Of a DNA stretch of 64,000 bases, positions 1 to 12,656 are shown in pieces. Within the stretch, counting starts at the first letter, position 1. Each line of letters opens with the position of its first letter. Source of the stretch: Lathyrus oleraceus (lineage: Eukaryota > Streptophyta > Magnoliopsida > Fabales > Fabaceae). The translations under genes were made by a program, and so were the position numbers. The stretch spans positions 89,028,944 through 89,092,943 of the forward strand of contig NC_066582.1 in the NCBI RefSeq assembly GCF_024323335.1, read 5' to 3'. The notes below the pieces were generated by a model that saw only the letters and a list, made by a program, of their open reading frames with translations, did not search any database and was not told the DNA's origin.

Positions 1-291
1 GTAATTATTTCTGATATTATTATTATTATATTATATTTTATTTATTTGGAGTGTTAATTAATTAATGGGTTGTTAGGTAGTATAATAATCGATTATATTA
101 ATTAATTTGGTGTGTTAATTAATTATTTAGTTGATATGAGATATAATAAATAATTGAATTAATTAACTTGGTGTGCATATTGAGTTGGTTTAATTCATTT
201 TGAACTAATTAGAGATATTTAAATATTAGGTCTTATTGGGCCTATTAATTAAATTAGAGGTATCATACTTTAAGCCCAAATAGAATTCTAG

Positions 292-298
292 TATATAA
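292..298 (+). promoter_or_regulatory. TATA-like box of the A left LTR
   Basis: TATATAA sits about 310 bases into the LTR and is followed by purine-rich, gene-leader-like sequence. The same box is at 6172-6178 in the right LTR. The inferred transcription start is about 30 bases downstream, which puts the palindrome cluster inside the transcribed leader. Confidence 0.5.
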
Positions 299-720
299 GA
301 GGTGAGGGGAGTGAGAATTAGGATTCATTTGATCATTTGAAGGCAATAGAGAAAGAGAAGAGGAAAAGTAAGGAGAAGCTAGGGTTTCCAGAAAATTGAA
401 GAGGTAGGGGGGAATCCTTATTATTATGGGTTAGTATGATTGGGTCAATGGGTAGAAGTATGTTTAGGTTAAAATCCCTAATTTTGTATGGTTGTTGAAA
501 TTATTAGGTTTTGATGAGTACTCTTGATTGTGGTGATTTAATTGTGTTAAAACTGAAAATTAACTTGTATACTTAGAGTATTGTATGCGTTATAATTTTA
601 TGAACATTTGGCTTTTTACGGAATTGAAATCGGAGGTCCGAAGGTCCTCCAACGATGAAAAACGCATGAAAATTTTGCATTCTGTTTTGTGTTAACGCAG
701 GAATAGCATTCTGTTTTTGC

Positions 721-900
721 GTTAACCGGTTAACCAAAGGCGTTAACCGGTTAACACTGTTGAAAATCTGTTAGGAATTGTATTCTGTTCTGCGTTAACA
801 GGTTAACCAAATTCGTTAACCGGTTAACACTGTGAAAATCTGCCAGGAAGTGCATGCTGTTACGCGTTAACCGGTTACCCATATGCGTTAACCGGTTAAC
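721..900 (+). repeat. Paired 14-bp palindromes in A left LTR (72-bp tandem repeat)
   Basis: GTTAACCGGTTAAC is a perfect palindrome. Copies start at 721, 742, 794 (one mismatch), 815, 866 (one mismatch) and 887. They fall in three pairs, each pair exactly 21 bp start to start, inside a tandem repeat of about 72 bp. Each palindrome presents GGTTAA on both strands. Confidence 0.93.
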
Positions 901-1005
901 ACTGTTTGAAAAGTGAAAAATTGAGATTTTAAATGCTGTATTCGTTTTGGAATGAAATCTATGTGTACGTATTTGATAATTAGCCTATATTTGTGAATGA
1001 TATTT

Positions 1006-1228
1006 GTTATGAATGTGTATATATACTATTGGTGGATAATTCATAGAGTTGAATTATGGTTATATGTGGAATGTTAAGATAGTAGAGATGATCTTAATTG
1101 CGTATTATGTGAGTGGTGTAATTGTTATGAATGTGTATATGTACCATTGATGGATAATTCATAGAGTTGAATTATGATGATATGTGGAATGTTAAGATGG
1201 TAGAGATGATCTTAATTGCATATGTGTT
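1006..1228 (+). repeat. 118-bp tandem duplication in A left LTR
   Basis: The block beginning GTTATGAATGTGTATAT at 1006 recurs at 1124 with a few substitutions. Both copies include the stretch about a TGGATAATTCATAGAGTTGA core. The right LTR has the same duplication. Confidence 0.85.
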
Positions 1229-2483
1229 GGTATTTGTACATTCATTCATGGCATGGTCGGCTTCATGTTGGAAGCCGTGAAACTGTGGGTTCACATGGTA
1301 TTAGACGTTGATCCTTGAACGGAAATAGGCGTAGTAGACGTTGATCCTTAATTGGAAATAGACGTAGTGGCTTGGATTCTAGATATTGAATCGGAAAGCG
1401 GTGGAACATTGGGTCCATATAGACGTTGATCCTTAATTGGAAATAGGCGTAGTGGCTTTGAACTTGTCTGGATCGGAAGCGTGGCTTGGATTCTAGATAT
1501 TGAATCGGAAAGCGGTGAAACGTTGGGTTCACATTGAGGTACCGCATGCATAGAGTCACATGTCTTGCATTGGGTCACATTAGAGTCGTGTGATAATTGA
1601 GTGTATGCATTGATGTGATTGTGGTGTGTGTATGAGATATGGTAATTGAATTTGGTGATATTTGGATACATAATTTAGCAAAATACGTGATTTTGTGATA
1701 ATTGTAGTTGTGTGTATATTTGAGAATATAGTATTGGATTTGAATATTATACTCCTTGAGTTTTGATGTATGTTTGAAACATGTGAAATAAATATTGGTT
1801 AGTATTATTTACATGGTTATACGAAGTGTGATGATTTCCTTTAATTGTTGATTTAATCATTGTGCCTTGTTATACTTCTTCATAATGATTTGAATTCTCA
1901 CCCTTTCTGTTTGAATGTTACCTTTACATGGGTATCGTGCAGATACTCCAGAGGAGTATTGCTGAAGTAAGTGGACGGTAGCTCACTCGAGATTTGCCGG
2001 AGAGTTTCCGTATTTTAGTTTATGACTAGGTAATGAGTCAATGCTCTTTTCATGTAACACGGGGTAGATTGTTAGTATTAAACTCATATCTTATTTGGAT
2101 ATGCATTACGTTATTACTTGTGAACATATTTATTTGAAATTGTTGTTGGAGAGGCCATAGTGCCAAATATTCTGGATATGGTTTTATTTCATCTTGAGGA
2201 GATTATAGAGAGATGATCATGGTATGGGACATGGATCATTTTATGAAATGCATGAGTATTCATTATTTTCCGCTGCGAACGCATATTCGTGAATATTCAT
2301 GATAATTGGAATGTGTTATTTTAAATGACCAGGTGTATTGTATATGGATGATGAATGATGTTGGTTTTTGAAAGCTTTTAGTTTTTGAAAACGTCGATGT
2401 GACGCCCTTTTGTTTATATGCGTGCTTATTTACTCTGATTATATGTTAAGTATTTTGGGGTAGAAAAAGGGGTGTTACATTAG

Positions 2484-2495
2484 TGGTATCATAGC
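2484..2495 (+). other. Primer-binding site of A (initiator tRNA-Met type)
   Basis: TGGTATCATAGC lies four bases after the LTR end. It differs by one base from the PBS of element C (TGGTATCAGAGC), which fits the 3' end of plant initiator tRNA-Met. The G-to-T change would weaken priming. Confidence 0.85.
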
Positions 2496-2756
2496 AGGTC
2501 GGCCCGTCCGGCCAGGTTGTTTAATTATGTTTGTTCCCCTAGTATGCGACATGTGTGTGGGAACACTGTCGATGCTTGTTTTATTCTCCATTGCAGGTTG
2601 GGAATGAAATAAGTGGTCGAGAAGGGTCTGCTTATCTTGGATGTTCCAATTATATCGAGCTTGGATATTATGTTGTGGCATGCAAGAGTGCAGTGTTGGC
2701 TAGTTAACCTATTTTGAGAATGTTGTGCTTTTCCTTAACCCGAAGAGAGGTCGGAT

Positions 2757-5700
2757 TCGAGGATGGTGTTGGTTAGACTTTAATCGGGTGTATATCAACT
2801 ATTTTGAGAAGACGGTTATTTTTCCTAAGGTTGGTGCTAAGGAAGATTGGTTTGCGTCTGCTAAGCAAGTTGATGAATCGGTGCAAGATGGTGCCGAGCT
2901 GTTTATGTTGTTGGCAACTTTGGATGTTCGTGAGAAGAGGACGATTGAAGAATTGCCAATAGTTTGTGATTTTGCGGAGGTATTTCCGGAAGACATAAGT
3001 GATTTACCGCCAGAACGTGAGGTTGAGTTTTCGATTGATTTAGTTCCTGGAACTAGTCCTGTATCGATGGCTCCCTATAGAATGTCTGCTTCTGAGTTGA
3101 AAGAGTTGAAGAGTCAACTTGTAGACTTGCTTGAGAAGAAGTTTATTCGTCCTAGTGTGTCGTCGTGGGGTGCACCTGTTCTGTTGGTCAAGAAGAAAGA
3201 AGGTTCTATGAGATTATGTGTTGATTATAGACAAGTATCCACTTTCGAGGATTGACGATCTGATGGATCAGCTATTTGGAGCTTGTGTGTTTAGCAAAAT
3301 TAATTTGAGGTTTGGGTATCATCGGATTCGTGTAAAGGTTGAGGATATTCAAAAGACTGCTTTTCGGACAAGGTATGGTCACTACGAGTACTCCGTGATG
3401 CCTTTTGGTGTGACTAAAGCACCTGGTGTATTTATGGAGTATATGAATAGAATTTTTCATGATTATCTGGATAAGTTTGTTGTTGTGTTCATCGACGATA
3501 TATTAAATTATTCCAAGAGTAAATAAGATCATGCCGAGCATTTGAAGGTTGTGTTATCGGTGTTGAAAGAGAGGAAGTTGTTTGCTAAACTCTCCAAATG
3601 TGAGTTTTGGTTGAGTGAAGTAAGTTTCTTTGACATGTGATTTCGAGTGGTAGTATTTCTGTGGATCCTACAAAGATTGAAGTTGTATCTCAATGGGAAG
3701 CTCCTAAGTCTGTTGCTGAGATTAGAAGTTTCCTTGGTTTGGCTGGTTATTATAGGAAGTTCATTGAAGGATTTTCTAAGTTGTCCTTACCGTTGAAGCA
3801 GTTGACTAGGAAAGGTCAAGCTTTCATTTGGACTTCGCAGTGTGAAGCGAATTTTCAAGAGCTTGAGAGAAGATTCACTACGGCTCCTATTTTGATTTTA
3901 CCGGATCCGTTAGAAACTTTCATTGTGTATTGTGATGCTTCTTTGTTGGGTTTGGGAGGTGTTCTGATGCAAAAAGGGCAAGTGGTAGCTTATGCTTCAA
4001 GGCAACTTAAAGTTCATGAGAGGAATTATCCGACGCATGATTTAGAGTTGGCCGTCGTTGTGTTTGTGTTGAAGCTTTGGAGACATTATTTGTTTGGATC
4101 GATATTTGAGGTGTTTAGTGATCACAAGGGTTTGAAGTACTTGTTCGATCAGAAAGAATTGAATATGAGGCAAAGGAGATGGTTGGAATTCTTGAAAGAT
4201 TATGATTTTGGTTTGAATTATCATCCTGGAAAGGCGAATGTTGTAGCAGATGCATTGAGTAGGAAGTCATTGCACATGTCTATGTTGATGATTCGAGAGT
4301 TTGAATTATTGGAGCAATTTAGAGATTTGAGTTTGGTTTGTGAAGCGGTGTCTTCGTGTGTTAAGCTTGGGATGTTGAAGCTTACGTGTGGCATTCTTGA
4401 CGAGCTTAGAGAAGGTCAGAAGTCAGATTTGAAATTAGTCGATGTTATGACATTGATTAATCAAGGCAAAGGCGGTGACTTTTGGATTGATGAGAGTGGT
4501 ATCATGAGGTGTCGTGATCGAGTTTGTGTTCCGGACGTTGAGGATTTGAGAAAGAGGATTCTTGAGGAAGGGCATAGAAGTAGTCTGAGTATTCATCCTG
4601 GTGCTACTAAAATGTATCAAGACTTGAGAAAGATGTTTTGGTGGCAAGGTATGAAGAAGGATGTAGCGGAATTTGTGTGTTCATGTTTGACTTGTCAAAA
4701 TTCAAAGATTGAACATCAAAAGCCGTCTGGTTTGATGCAACCGTTATCTATTCCCGAGTGGAAGTGGGATAGTATCTCTATGGATTTTGTTTCGGGTTTG
4801 CCGAGAACATTGAGTAATTGTGAGGCGATTTGGGTCGTTGTGGACAGGTTGACGAAATGTGCTCATTTTATTCCGATGAGGATGGACTATTTGATGGAGA
4901 GACTTGCTAAGTTGTACATCGAGAGGATTGTGTGTTTGCACGGTATTCCGTCGAGCATTGTTTCGGATAGAGATCCGAGGTTCACTTCGAGATTTTGGGA
5001 AGGTTTGCAAAGTGCTTTGGGTACGAAGTTGCGTTTGAGTTCGGCATATCATCCGCAAACTGATGGTCAAACAGAGAGGACTATTCAGTCACTTGAAGAT
5101 CTTTTGAGGTTTTGTGTTTTGGAACAAGGAGGAAATTGGGATAGTTTCTTGCCTTTGATCGAGTTTACGTATAACAACAGTTTCCATTCGAGTATTGGAA
5201 TGGCACCTTTTGAGGCTCTTTATGGTAGAAGGTATATAACTCCTTTATGTTGGTACGACTCGGGAGAGAGTGTTGTGATTGGACCCGAGTTGATTCAAGA
5301 GACTACGGATAAGATTAAGATGATTCAAGAGAAGATGAAGGCTTCTCAGAGTCGTCAAAAGAGTTATCATGATAAGAGGAGGTAGGCTCTTGAGTTTGAG
5401 AAAGATGAGCATGTGTTTCTTCGAGTTACGCCAATAACGGGTGTTGGTAGAGCTTTGAAGTCGCGTAAGTTGACGCCGCGTTTCATTGGTCCTTATCAGA
5501 TTTCCGAGAGGGTAGGTGAATTGGCATATCGGATTGCATTACCACCGTCACTTTCTAATCTTCATGATGTGTTCCATGTGTCTCAATTGAGGAGGTACAT
5601 TGCGGATCCATCGCATGTTGTTCCATTAGATGATGTTCAAGTGAGGGATAATTGACGGTTGATACATCACCTATGCGAATTGAAGATCGAGAAGTGAAGA

Positions 5701-5818
5701 GGCTCCGTGGTAAGGCGATTCCTTTGGTAAAAGTGATATGGGGCGGAGTCGCCAATGGCAATATTACTTGGGAACTCGAGGATAAGATGAAGGAATCGTA
5801 TCTGGAGTTGTTCGTTTG
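2757..5818 (+). pseudogene. Broken pol of element A (protease tail, RT, RNase H, integrase, chromodomain-like tail)
   Basis: Compared with the intact frame of element C, the coding part begins only at the end of protease (about 2757). Gag, the zinc knuckles and the protease active site are absent. RT is interrupted by a deletion of about 26 bases near 3235 and by a stop at about 3524-3526, just after the FIDD catalytic box (about 3491-3499). A further one-base loss lies near 3630. RNase H and integrase are open from 3637 to 5382 with readable catalytic motifs. A TAG at 5383-5385 replaces a lysine codon, and a one-base loss near 5653 shifts the chromodomain-like tail. At least five independent lesions make a functional product impossible. 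Confidence 0.93.
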
Positions 5819-5845
5819 AGGTATTTTCGAGGCCGAAAATCTTTT

Positions 5846-5858
5846 AAGTGGAGGAGAG
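5846..5858 (+). other. Polypurine tract of A
   Basis: AAGTGGAGGAGAG lies directly upstream of the right LTR, the expected site of plus-strand priming. Confidence 0.8.
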
Positions 5859-5859
5859 T

Positions 5860-8359
5860 TGTAACAACCTAATTTTAGTAATTATTTCTGATATTATTAT
5901 TATTATTATATTTTATTTTATTTATTTGGAGTGTTAATTAATTAATGGGTTGTTAGGTAGTATAATAATCGATTATATTAATTAATTTGGTGTGTTAATT
6001 AATTATTTAGTTGATATGAGATATAATGAATAATTGAATTAATTAACTTGGTGTGCATATTGAGTTGGTTTAATTTATTTTGAACTAATTAGAGATATTT
6101 AAATATTAGGTCTTATTGGGCCTATTAATTAAATTAGAGGTATCATGCTTTAAGCCCAAATAGAATACTAGTATATAAGAGGTGAGGGGAGTGAGAATTA
6201 GGATTCATTTGATCATTTGAAGGCAATAAAGAAAGAGAAGAGGAAAAGTAAGGAGAAACTAGGGTTTTCAGAAAATTGAAGAGGTAAGGGGGGAATCCTT
6301 ATTATTATGGGTTAGTATGATTGGATCAATGGGTAGAAGTATGTTTAGGTTAAAATCCCTAATTTTGTATGGTTGTTAAAATTATTAGGTTTTGATGAGT
6401 ACTCTTGATTGTGGTGATTTAATTGTGTTAAAATTGAAAATTAACTTGTATACTTAGAGTATTGTATGCGTTATAATTTTCTGAACGTTTGGCTTTTTAC
6501 GGAATTGAAATCGGAGGTCCGAAGGTCCTCCAACGATGAAAAACGCAGGAAAATTCTGCATTCTGTTTTGTGTTAACTCATGAATAGCATTCTGTTTTTG
6601 CGTTAACCGGTTAACCAAAGGCGTTAACCGGTTAACACTGTTGAAAATCTGTTAGGAATTGTATTCTGTTCTGCGTTAACCGGTTAACCAAATTCGTTAA
6701 CCGGTTAACACTGTGAAAATCTGCCAAGAAGTGCATGCTTTTATGCGTTAACCGGTTACCCATATGCGTTAACCGGTTAACACTGTTTGAAAAGTGAAAA
6801 ATTGAGATTTTAAATGTTGTATTCGTTTTGGAATGAAATCTATGTGTACGTATTTGATAATTAGCCTATATTTGTGAATGATATTTGTTATGAATGTGTA
6901 TATGTACTATTGGTGGATAATTCATAGAGTTGAGTTATGGTTATATGTGGAATGTTAAGATAGTAGAGATGATCTTAATTGCATATTATGTGAGTGGTGT
7001 AATTGTTATGAATGTGTATATGTACCATTGGTGGATAATTCATAGAGTTGAATTATGATAATATGTGGAATGTTAAGATGGTAGAGATGATCTTAATTGC
7101 ATATGTGTTGGTATTTCTACATTCATTCATGGCATGGTCGGCTTCATGTTGGAAGCGGTGAAACTGTGGGTTCACATGGTATTAGACGTTGATCCTAGGT
7201 TGGAAATAGGCGTAGCAGACGTTGATCCTTAATTGAAAATAGACGTAGTGGCTTGGATTCTAGATATTGAATCGGAAAGCGGTGGAACATTGGGTCCATA
7301 TAGACGTTGATCCTTAATTGGAAATAGGCGTAGTGGCTTTGATCTTGTCTGGATCGGAAGCGTGGCTTGGATTCTAGATATTGAATCGGAAAGCGGTGAA
7401 ACGTCGGGTTCACATTGAGGTACCACATGCATAGAGTCACATGTCTTGCATTGAGTCACATTAGAGTCGTGTGATAATTGAGTGTATGCATTGATGTGAT
7501 TGTGGTGTGTGTATGAGATATGGTAATTGAATTTGGTGATGTTTGGATACATAATTTAGCAAAATACGTGATTTTGTGATAATTGTAGTTGTGTGTATAT
7601 TTGAGAATATAGTATTGGATTTGAATATTATACTCCTTGAGTTTTGATGTATGTTTGAAACATGTGAAATAAATATTGGTTAGTATTATTTACATGGTTA
7701 TACGAAGTGTGATGAATTCCTTTAATTGTTGATTTAATCATTGTGCCTTGTTATACTTCTTCATAATGATTTGAATTCTCACCCTTTCTGTTTGAATGTT
7801 ACCTTTACATGGGTATCGTGCAGATACTCCAGAGTAGTATTGCTGAAGTAAGTGGACGGTAGCTGACTCGAGATTAGCCAGAGAGTTTCCGTATTTTAGT
7901 TGAAGACTAGGTAATGATCAATGCTGTGGTCATGTAACACGGGGTAGATTGTTACTATTGAACTCATATCTTATTTGGATATGCATTACGTTATTACTTG
8001 TGAACATATTTATTTGAAATTGTTGTTGGAAAGGCCATCGTGCCAAATATTCTGGATATGGTTTTATTTCATCTTGAGGAGATTATTGAGAGATGATCAT
8101 GGTATGGGACATGGATCATTTTATGAAATGCATGAGTATTCATTATTTTCCGCTGCGAACGCATATTCGTGAATATTCATGATAATTGGAATGTGTTATT
8201 TTAAATGACCAGGTGTATTGTATATTGATGATGAATGATATTGGTTTTTGAAAGCTTTTAGTTTTTGAAAACGTCGATGTGGCGCCCTTTTGTTTATTTG
8301 CGTGCTTATTTACTCTGATTATATGTTAAGTATTTTGGGGTAGAAAAAGGGGTGTTACA
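5860..8359 (+). repeat. Right LTR of element A (2500 bp)
   Basis: It starts TGTAACAACC and ends GTGTTACA, matching the left LTR. TATA box is at 6172-6178. Palindromes start at 6602, 6623, 6675, 6696, 6747 and 6768, again in pairs 21 bp apart. The third copy is perfect here but mutated in the left LTR. Confidence 0.96.
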
Positions 8360-8364
8360 CTAGG

Positions 8365-9628
8365 CATTGGGCCTTTAGAGTGCTATAAATGTTGAAGAGG
8401 ACTTTGAAAGGAACAATTTCTAAACTCCTTCTTGTTCATTCTTTGTTTGTTGCTAGAACTTTTTGATGTGTGTGTTCTTTTGCTAGGAATTCCAACATTG
8501 AGCCAAATTGAGGAACTATTTCCAAGAGCTTCTAAGAGAGAGAGATCTAAGAGCCATTGAGGAACTTTCCAAGAGCTTAATTGATTGTGTGCTTGATTGC
8601 TTGAGCTTACTATTATTTTGCTTGCACATTCCAAAGGATGGGAGCTACTTGGATCATCAATATGATCTCAAGAGAGGAACTCCATTTGTGGTCTTGTTTC
8701 TTATCCCTTATCTCTTGTATGATTAGGACTTTAGCCATTCTTCTTCTTCCCTCCACTCTAACCCAAGCCAAAACTTTTGTGCAAACATTTAACACTTGTT
8801 TTCAAACATTAGAAACCTAAGCCTTATGCTTTTGATTTCCAAACTTTCTTTTCATAACACTTATTTTGAATTGAACTCTTAAATCAACTTGGACCATATT
8901 TTGTACATACCTTTCATTGGTAAATATAACTCATTCAAATACTTTTTGTGGTTTCAATGGCCACTTTCTTAATCAAAACTTTTCATAACCTTTAGCTATT
9001 AGGTTTGAGTTATCCTTGAGGTAGATGTAATACTCACCTATATCCTTAGTGATGGACAATGAGTCTTTCATGCTTATTATAGGGTTAACCCCTCACTAGC
9101 ATGTTGAAGCTATCCTCACATGGTGGATTTGTGGTTTTAGGTTGAGTTTTCTCCCTTGGATAACAAAATACCTTAAGGCTTTCGGACCAATCAATTCACC
9201 AACTCATTTTGAGATTTTTACCCCGAACTACGAGGTTTTGATCCTAATCTTTTTTAAGATGGTACGTAGGCAATGGGTTCATCCATCCAAACACAAAATG
9301 TAAATAAACTCGTATATTTTTTCCTCATCTCTTCAATCATGTTTGCACAAATAAATTTTCATAAAATACCAACCTTACAACAAGTATGAAAATGGCTCCC
9401 TAGGAGTACCTAGGATGTTTTTGGTGCTTAAAACTTTCCCATTGCATAACCAACCCCCTTACCCAGATCTCTGACATTTTTACTATTTTTTGATTCGATA
9501 AAACTTTTAGGTTTTTGTTCTCTTTCTAACCATTCCTTTGGATAAATAGAAGTGCGGTGGCGACTCGACTTGTATGGTTTACCTTAGATTTTGTCAATAT
9601 CTCTAATGGTAATGAATACCCCGCTACA
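8365..9628 (+). repeat. Element N: 3' part of an Ogre-type LTR
   Basis: This stretch is a diverged relative of the last kilobase of the O LTR (about 22,530-23,496). Shared landmarks, in order, are the block with TAGGGTTAACCCCTCACTAG, the GAACTACG stem-loop, the CCTAGGA.. block, an ATAAATA box and GGTGGCGACTC, ending CCGCTACA. The junction at 9628/9629 interrupts the reading frame of M's ORF1, so N is inserted in M. The candidate target site is AGTGC (9629-9633). The rest of N lies beyond the left edge, past element A. Confidence 0.85.
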
Positions 9629-11430
9629 AGTGCTACCGTGTCAGGATGATCTGGAGATTCTATCATACGCCGGATAAGAAAATTCCTCTTGTGAATAATC
9701 CTATCCAGTTCTTTGATGTGCTCTATGTAATAATCCCCATCATCCTCCTCGAATACCTCTTCAAGTCTAGATTTCTTCAAACCCGCCAGCACTTTGAGTT
9801 CTTCAATCTACTCTTGAGCCTTGTCGAGTTGATTTGTGATGTAACCATTGGTTGTACGGGCACACAGGAGCTCATTGTTCTTCTCCTTCAACAGAATCTT
9901 CAACTTCTCCATCTGACCAGTCAATTGGGCCACCATTTCCTCCTCTTTTGCCTTCCGAGAAGTTGAAAATGCATCCCATTGTTCTTCCCACCCAGCTAAC
10001 ATACCACGGGCATCTGTTAACTGCTACTTGACTCGCCTCAACTCATAACTGGATGACCCCAAGGCTTTGACAGTTTTCCTGAAGAAGTTCACCTCCGCAG
10101 CCAATTTCTTTTCCGCTTCCTCTTGCAATTTGACAGCTTCGCCCTTCTGATATTCTGCCTCATGGTATAGATGCATAACGTCTTGCAACTTCGCACTCAA
10201 CTCCGAGTTTTCAGTTTGAAGTTCCTCCATGGTATCCTTCAATTTGTCATATTCCTCTCGGCTCACCATTGTTGACTGCTCAGGAGTAGGTGGATACAAA
10301 GGTTCTTCAATAGGAAAGGGCAGACTAAACTCTTCGAGTCTTCCCCGAAGCCAATCTTCATATTGAGGATAAGTCCTGCAATCCCCCTTTCCAAGCACAG
10401 TCCTTCCTCTCTTGATTACCTTGAGCCAAGCCTCAGCTGCCTTATGGGATACAGTCAGATCAGATGAAGAATGGAAAAACAAAGATTCTTCCACATCTTT
10501 TTCCAAAGGCGGAGTTTTTAAAGCATACCCAAACTGTCTGACTGCTAGAGAAGGATTATAGTTGATTCCTCCTCTTCTTCCTACCAACGGCACATTCGGG
10601 AAGTTCCCGCAACTATGAATAATATCCGCCTGAAGCATGTTCCGGTCATACCACCAAAAAATATCTTTAGCTCTTATCCCCATCAACCTCTTCGACCAAC
10701 TCAACGAGTCCTTGAAATCAACGAACGCTCCCGACTTGGGTAGGTGAGAACTGAACCACTTATGAAACAAGGGTGCACAACAATTCACCAATCCTCCTTT
10801 TCTATTCTCATTCCTGTGATGCACTGAATGAAAGAAATCTCCCAGTAAGGCCGACACTGGATTTCCCAACACGAAGAGGCGTATTGCGTCTACGTCCACA
10901 AATTTTGCAACATTAGGGAACATGACAATCCCGTATACACAAAGAGCCAACACAACATTGAAACACCTTCGATCACCATCTTCAAGCTTCTTCTTGGCTT
11001 CTCCCACTAAGAAACTTAAATAAAAACCACTGACTCCTCCTTTCTGACACATATTAGACTCCAAGACTGATTTCCCCAAATATGTGGCTGAAGCAACCAT
11101 GCTGAAATCGGGCAGAAACTCGGAACTGTAGAATAGCAACTGCGACTTGATAGGAACTCTGAGAAAACTGGCAACCTCCTCCAAAGTAGGGACCAAGATA
11201 TAATATGGGAATGTAAAACACCTCAATGGAGGGTCATAGAACTGCAACAATGTAAAGAGAGCATCGTGTTGATCTTTGGGGAGAACCGTAACGAAACTTA
11301 GAATCAACCCATAATCCTTCCGGAATCTTTCTAGAGAATCATGATCCATTAACTTCATAAGTTGTTGAATGGGATCCAAACAAACCACAGGAAATTTGTA
11401 GGCGACATGTCTTTTTCTGCCAATATCCAT
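9629..11430 (-). pseudogene. ORF1 of element M (Ogre/Tat extra ORF), interrupted
   Basis: This protein is homologous to ORF1 of element O (24523-25971). Shared blocks include a start with basic residues, the FYDP..CFTFP stretch, and the GNFPNVPL..GGINYNP stretch. The biochemical role of Ogre ORF1 is not established; the core recalls plant mobile domain/DUF7745-like proteins, from memory only. The first 468 codons are open (11430-10027). An in-frame TAG at 10024-10026 and a second at 9808-9810 both fit CAG-to-TAG changes. The same frame then runs to 9629, where N is inserted. The C-terminal 200 residues are rich in E, K, L and Q and look like a coiled coil, longer than in O. Confidence 0.85.
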
Positions 11431-12330
11431 CTTAGGAGAACCAGAAAACCCCGACTAGAATCAAGAAGAAGATATAAACCCCTGGAAATAGATAAACATG
11501 TATTAAATGATGTGAATGCAAAATGATGTGATGCAATGCAGTGACATGGGAATCAGGATTGCTGTATCTGCTTGAACAACTGTCAGGTCGCACTGTCTGA
11601 AGAGAAAACCATTGAGGAACATATAAAAGATCAAAGTTCTGCTCCAACAAGAATACCAGAAAACCGGGTTGGTTAAAGGTTAAGGTTTCCTGAATTTAGC
11701 CCGCCCCTCACTGGTAGGTTCTAAGAACAGAAGTTTGTCAGCTTCTAGCCCTTCAGTCGAGAATAATACGTTTACCGCTGAAGGTTTTGCATTATTACGA
11801 GACAAAAGACCTCCACTGACTCCCCTAAACATGACATCCTAAAAGCAAGTTCCCAGTCTTGGGTCCTCGGATTGAGCAGCGAGAATGCGCCCAACAGAGC
11901 TAACATAATCACGTCTCGGAGGAGTGCCTCGACTGAGTCCCCGGGAAATGGTCACCAGAGTCGACGATTTTTAAAGGAACATCCTGTCGTTACGGAACAC
12001 CCGTAGGACAGAATATATCCAAAGAAACCTCATCTGGGTATGGGTCTTCATGAACGACTTAACATAGCAACATGCTACGCAAGCCTCATGACTATCCACT
12101 CTAAAACCTGTGTGTACGCTCAAGCCTGAGTAATGGGCTTATCTCTCATAGAACAACCCACCCCAACAAACAACCAACCCAACAAATCCAATAGATACAA
12201 CCATCATATATACATAATGCAATAAGATAAAGCAGATAAATGCTGAAAGTAACTAACTGTACAAAAGAATAAACACCCAACAAACAAGAAACTCACATAA
12301 GCTAGGAGGGACTCGCATAGGGAAACCAGG
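11431..12330 (-). other. 5' leader of element M between PBS and ORF1
   Basis: About 0.9 kb without a convincing coding frame. By position it is the untranslated leader, as in O where about 1 kb separates PBS and ORF1. Confidence 0.65.
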
Positions 12331-12348
12331 TCCCCAGCAGAGTCGCCA
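12331..12348 (-). other. Primer-binding site of M (tRNA-Arg type, as in Ogre)
   Basis: On the minus strand the sequence reads TGGCGACTCTGCTGGGGA, two bases after the LTR end. It is identical over 18 bases to the PBS of O. Ogre elements are reported to use a tRNA-Arg primer; the match to a specific tRNA was not tested here. Confidence 0.88.
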
Positions 12349-12656
12349 GCTGTCGCAACGTGAAAAAAAAACAACCGGCGGAAAAAAACAGAAGAGTCGC
12401 CACCGTTCGTTATTTATCCCAAAGGAGGGAAAGGAAACGATCGAAGAAAACCTGAAGAGAGGAAAAGTCAAGGTCTCGCAACCAAATCTAGGGTTCGGGA
12501 GTCGATTATGCGAAGGGAAGGTATTAGCACCCCAACGCATCCGTAGTACTCTACGGTATCCACTCTTGTTGTTCTAGTCTAAAGGGTGTAGGTATATCTA
12601 AGGTACTATCTGTTAAAAGAAGGTCAAAAGAAAATGACTCGCAAGGATTTCGCATC

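Larger units (their letters stand above)
1..2479 (+). repeat. Left LTR of element A (first ~18 bases outside window)
   Basis: It matches 5878-8359 along its whole length and ends in GTGTTACA immediately before a PBS. It holds a TATA-like box at 292-298, a cluster of GTTAACCGGTTAAC palindromes at 721-900, a 118-bp tandem duplication (1006-1123 and from 1124), and short repeats at 1300-1540. The short minus-strand reading frames at 1263-1671 come from these repeats and are not genes. Confidence 0.95.
1..8359 (+). mobile_element. Element A: decayed Tekay-like Ty3/gypsy chromovirus, gag deleted
   Basis: Two direct LTRs (1-2479 and 5860-8359) flank a 3.4 kb interior with PBS, damaged pol and a polypurine tract. 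Aligning the LTR starts shows that the window opens about 18 bases inside the left LTR. By eye the LTRs differ at about 64 positions in 2.48 kb (about 2.6%). Gag and most of protease are missing and pol carries several lesions, so the copy is non-autonomous. The pol is clearly related to that of element C (35642-44116), but the LTRs are a different family. A is inserted in an Ogre-type LTR (N). The right-hand target-site candidate is CTAGG at 8360-8364; its left partner lies outside the window. Confidence 0.93.

Noticed and set aside
1263..1671. Two overlapping minus-strand frames of about 100 codons with repeated peptides (also at 7195-7552)
   Set aside because: They are translations of the short tandem repeats inside the A LTRs, present identically in both LTRs, with no start context or homology.
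12331..12348. Possible tRNA gene fragment near the M PBS
   Set aside because: Only the 18 bases complementary to the tRNA 3' end are present; no cloverleaf arms are found around it.
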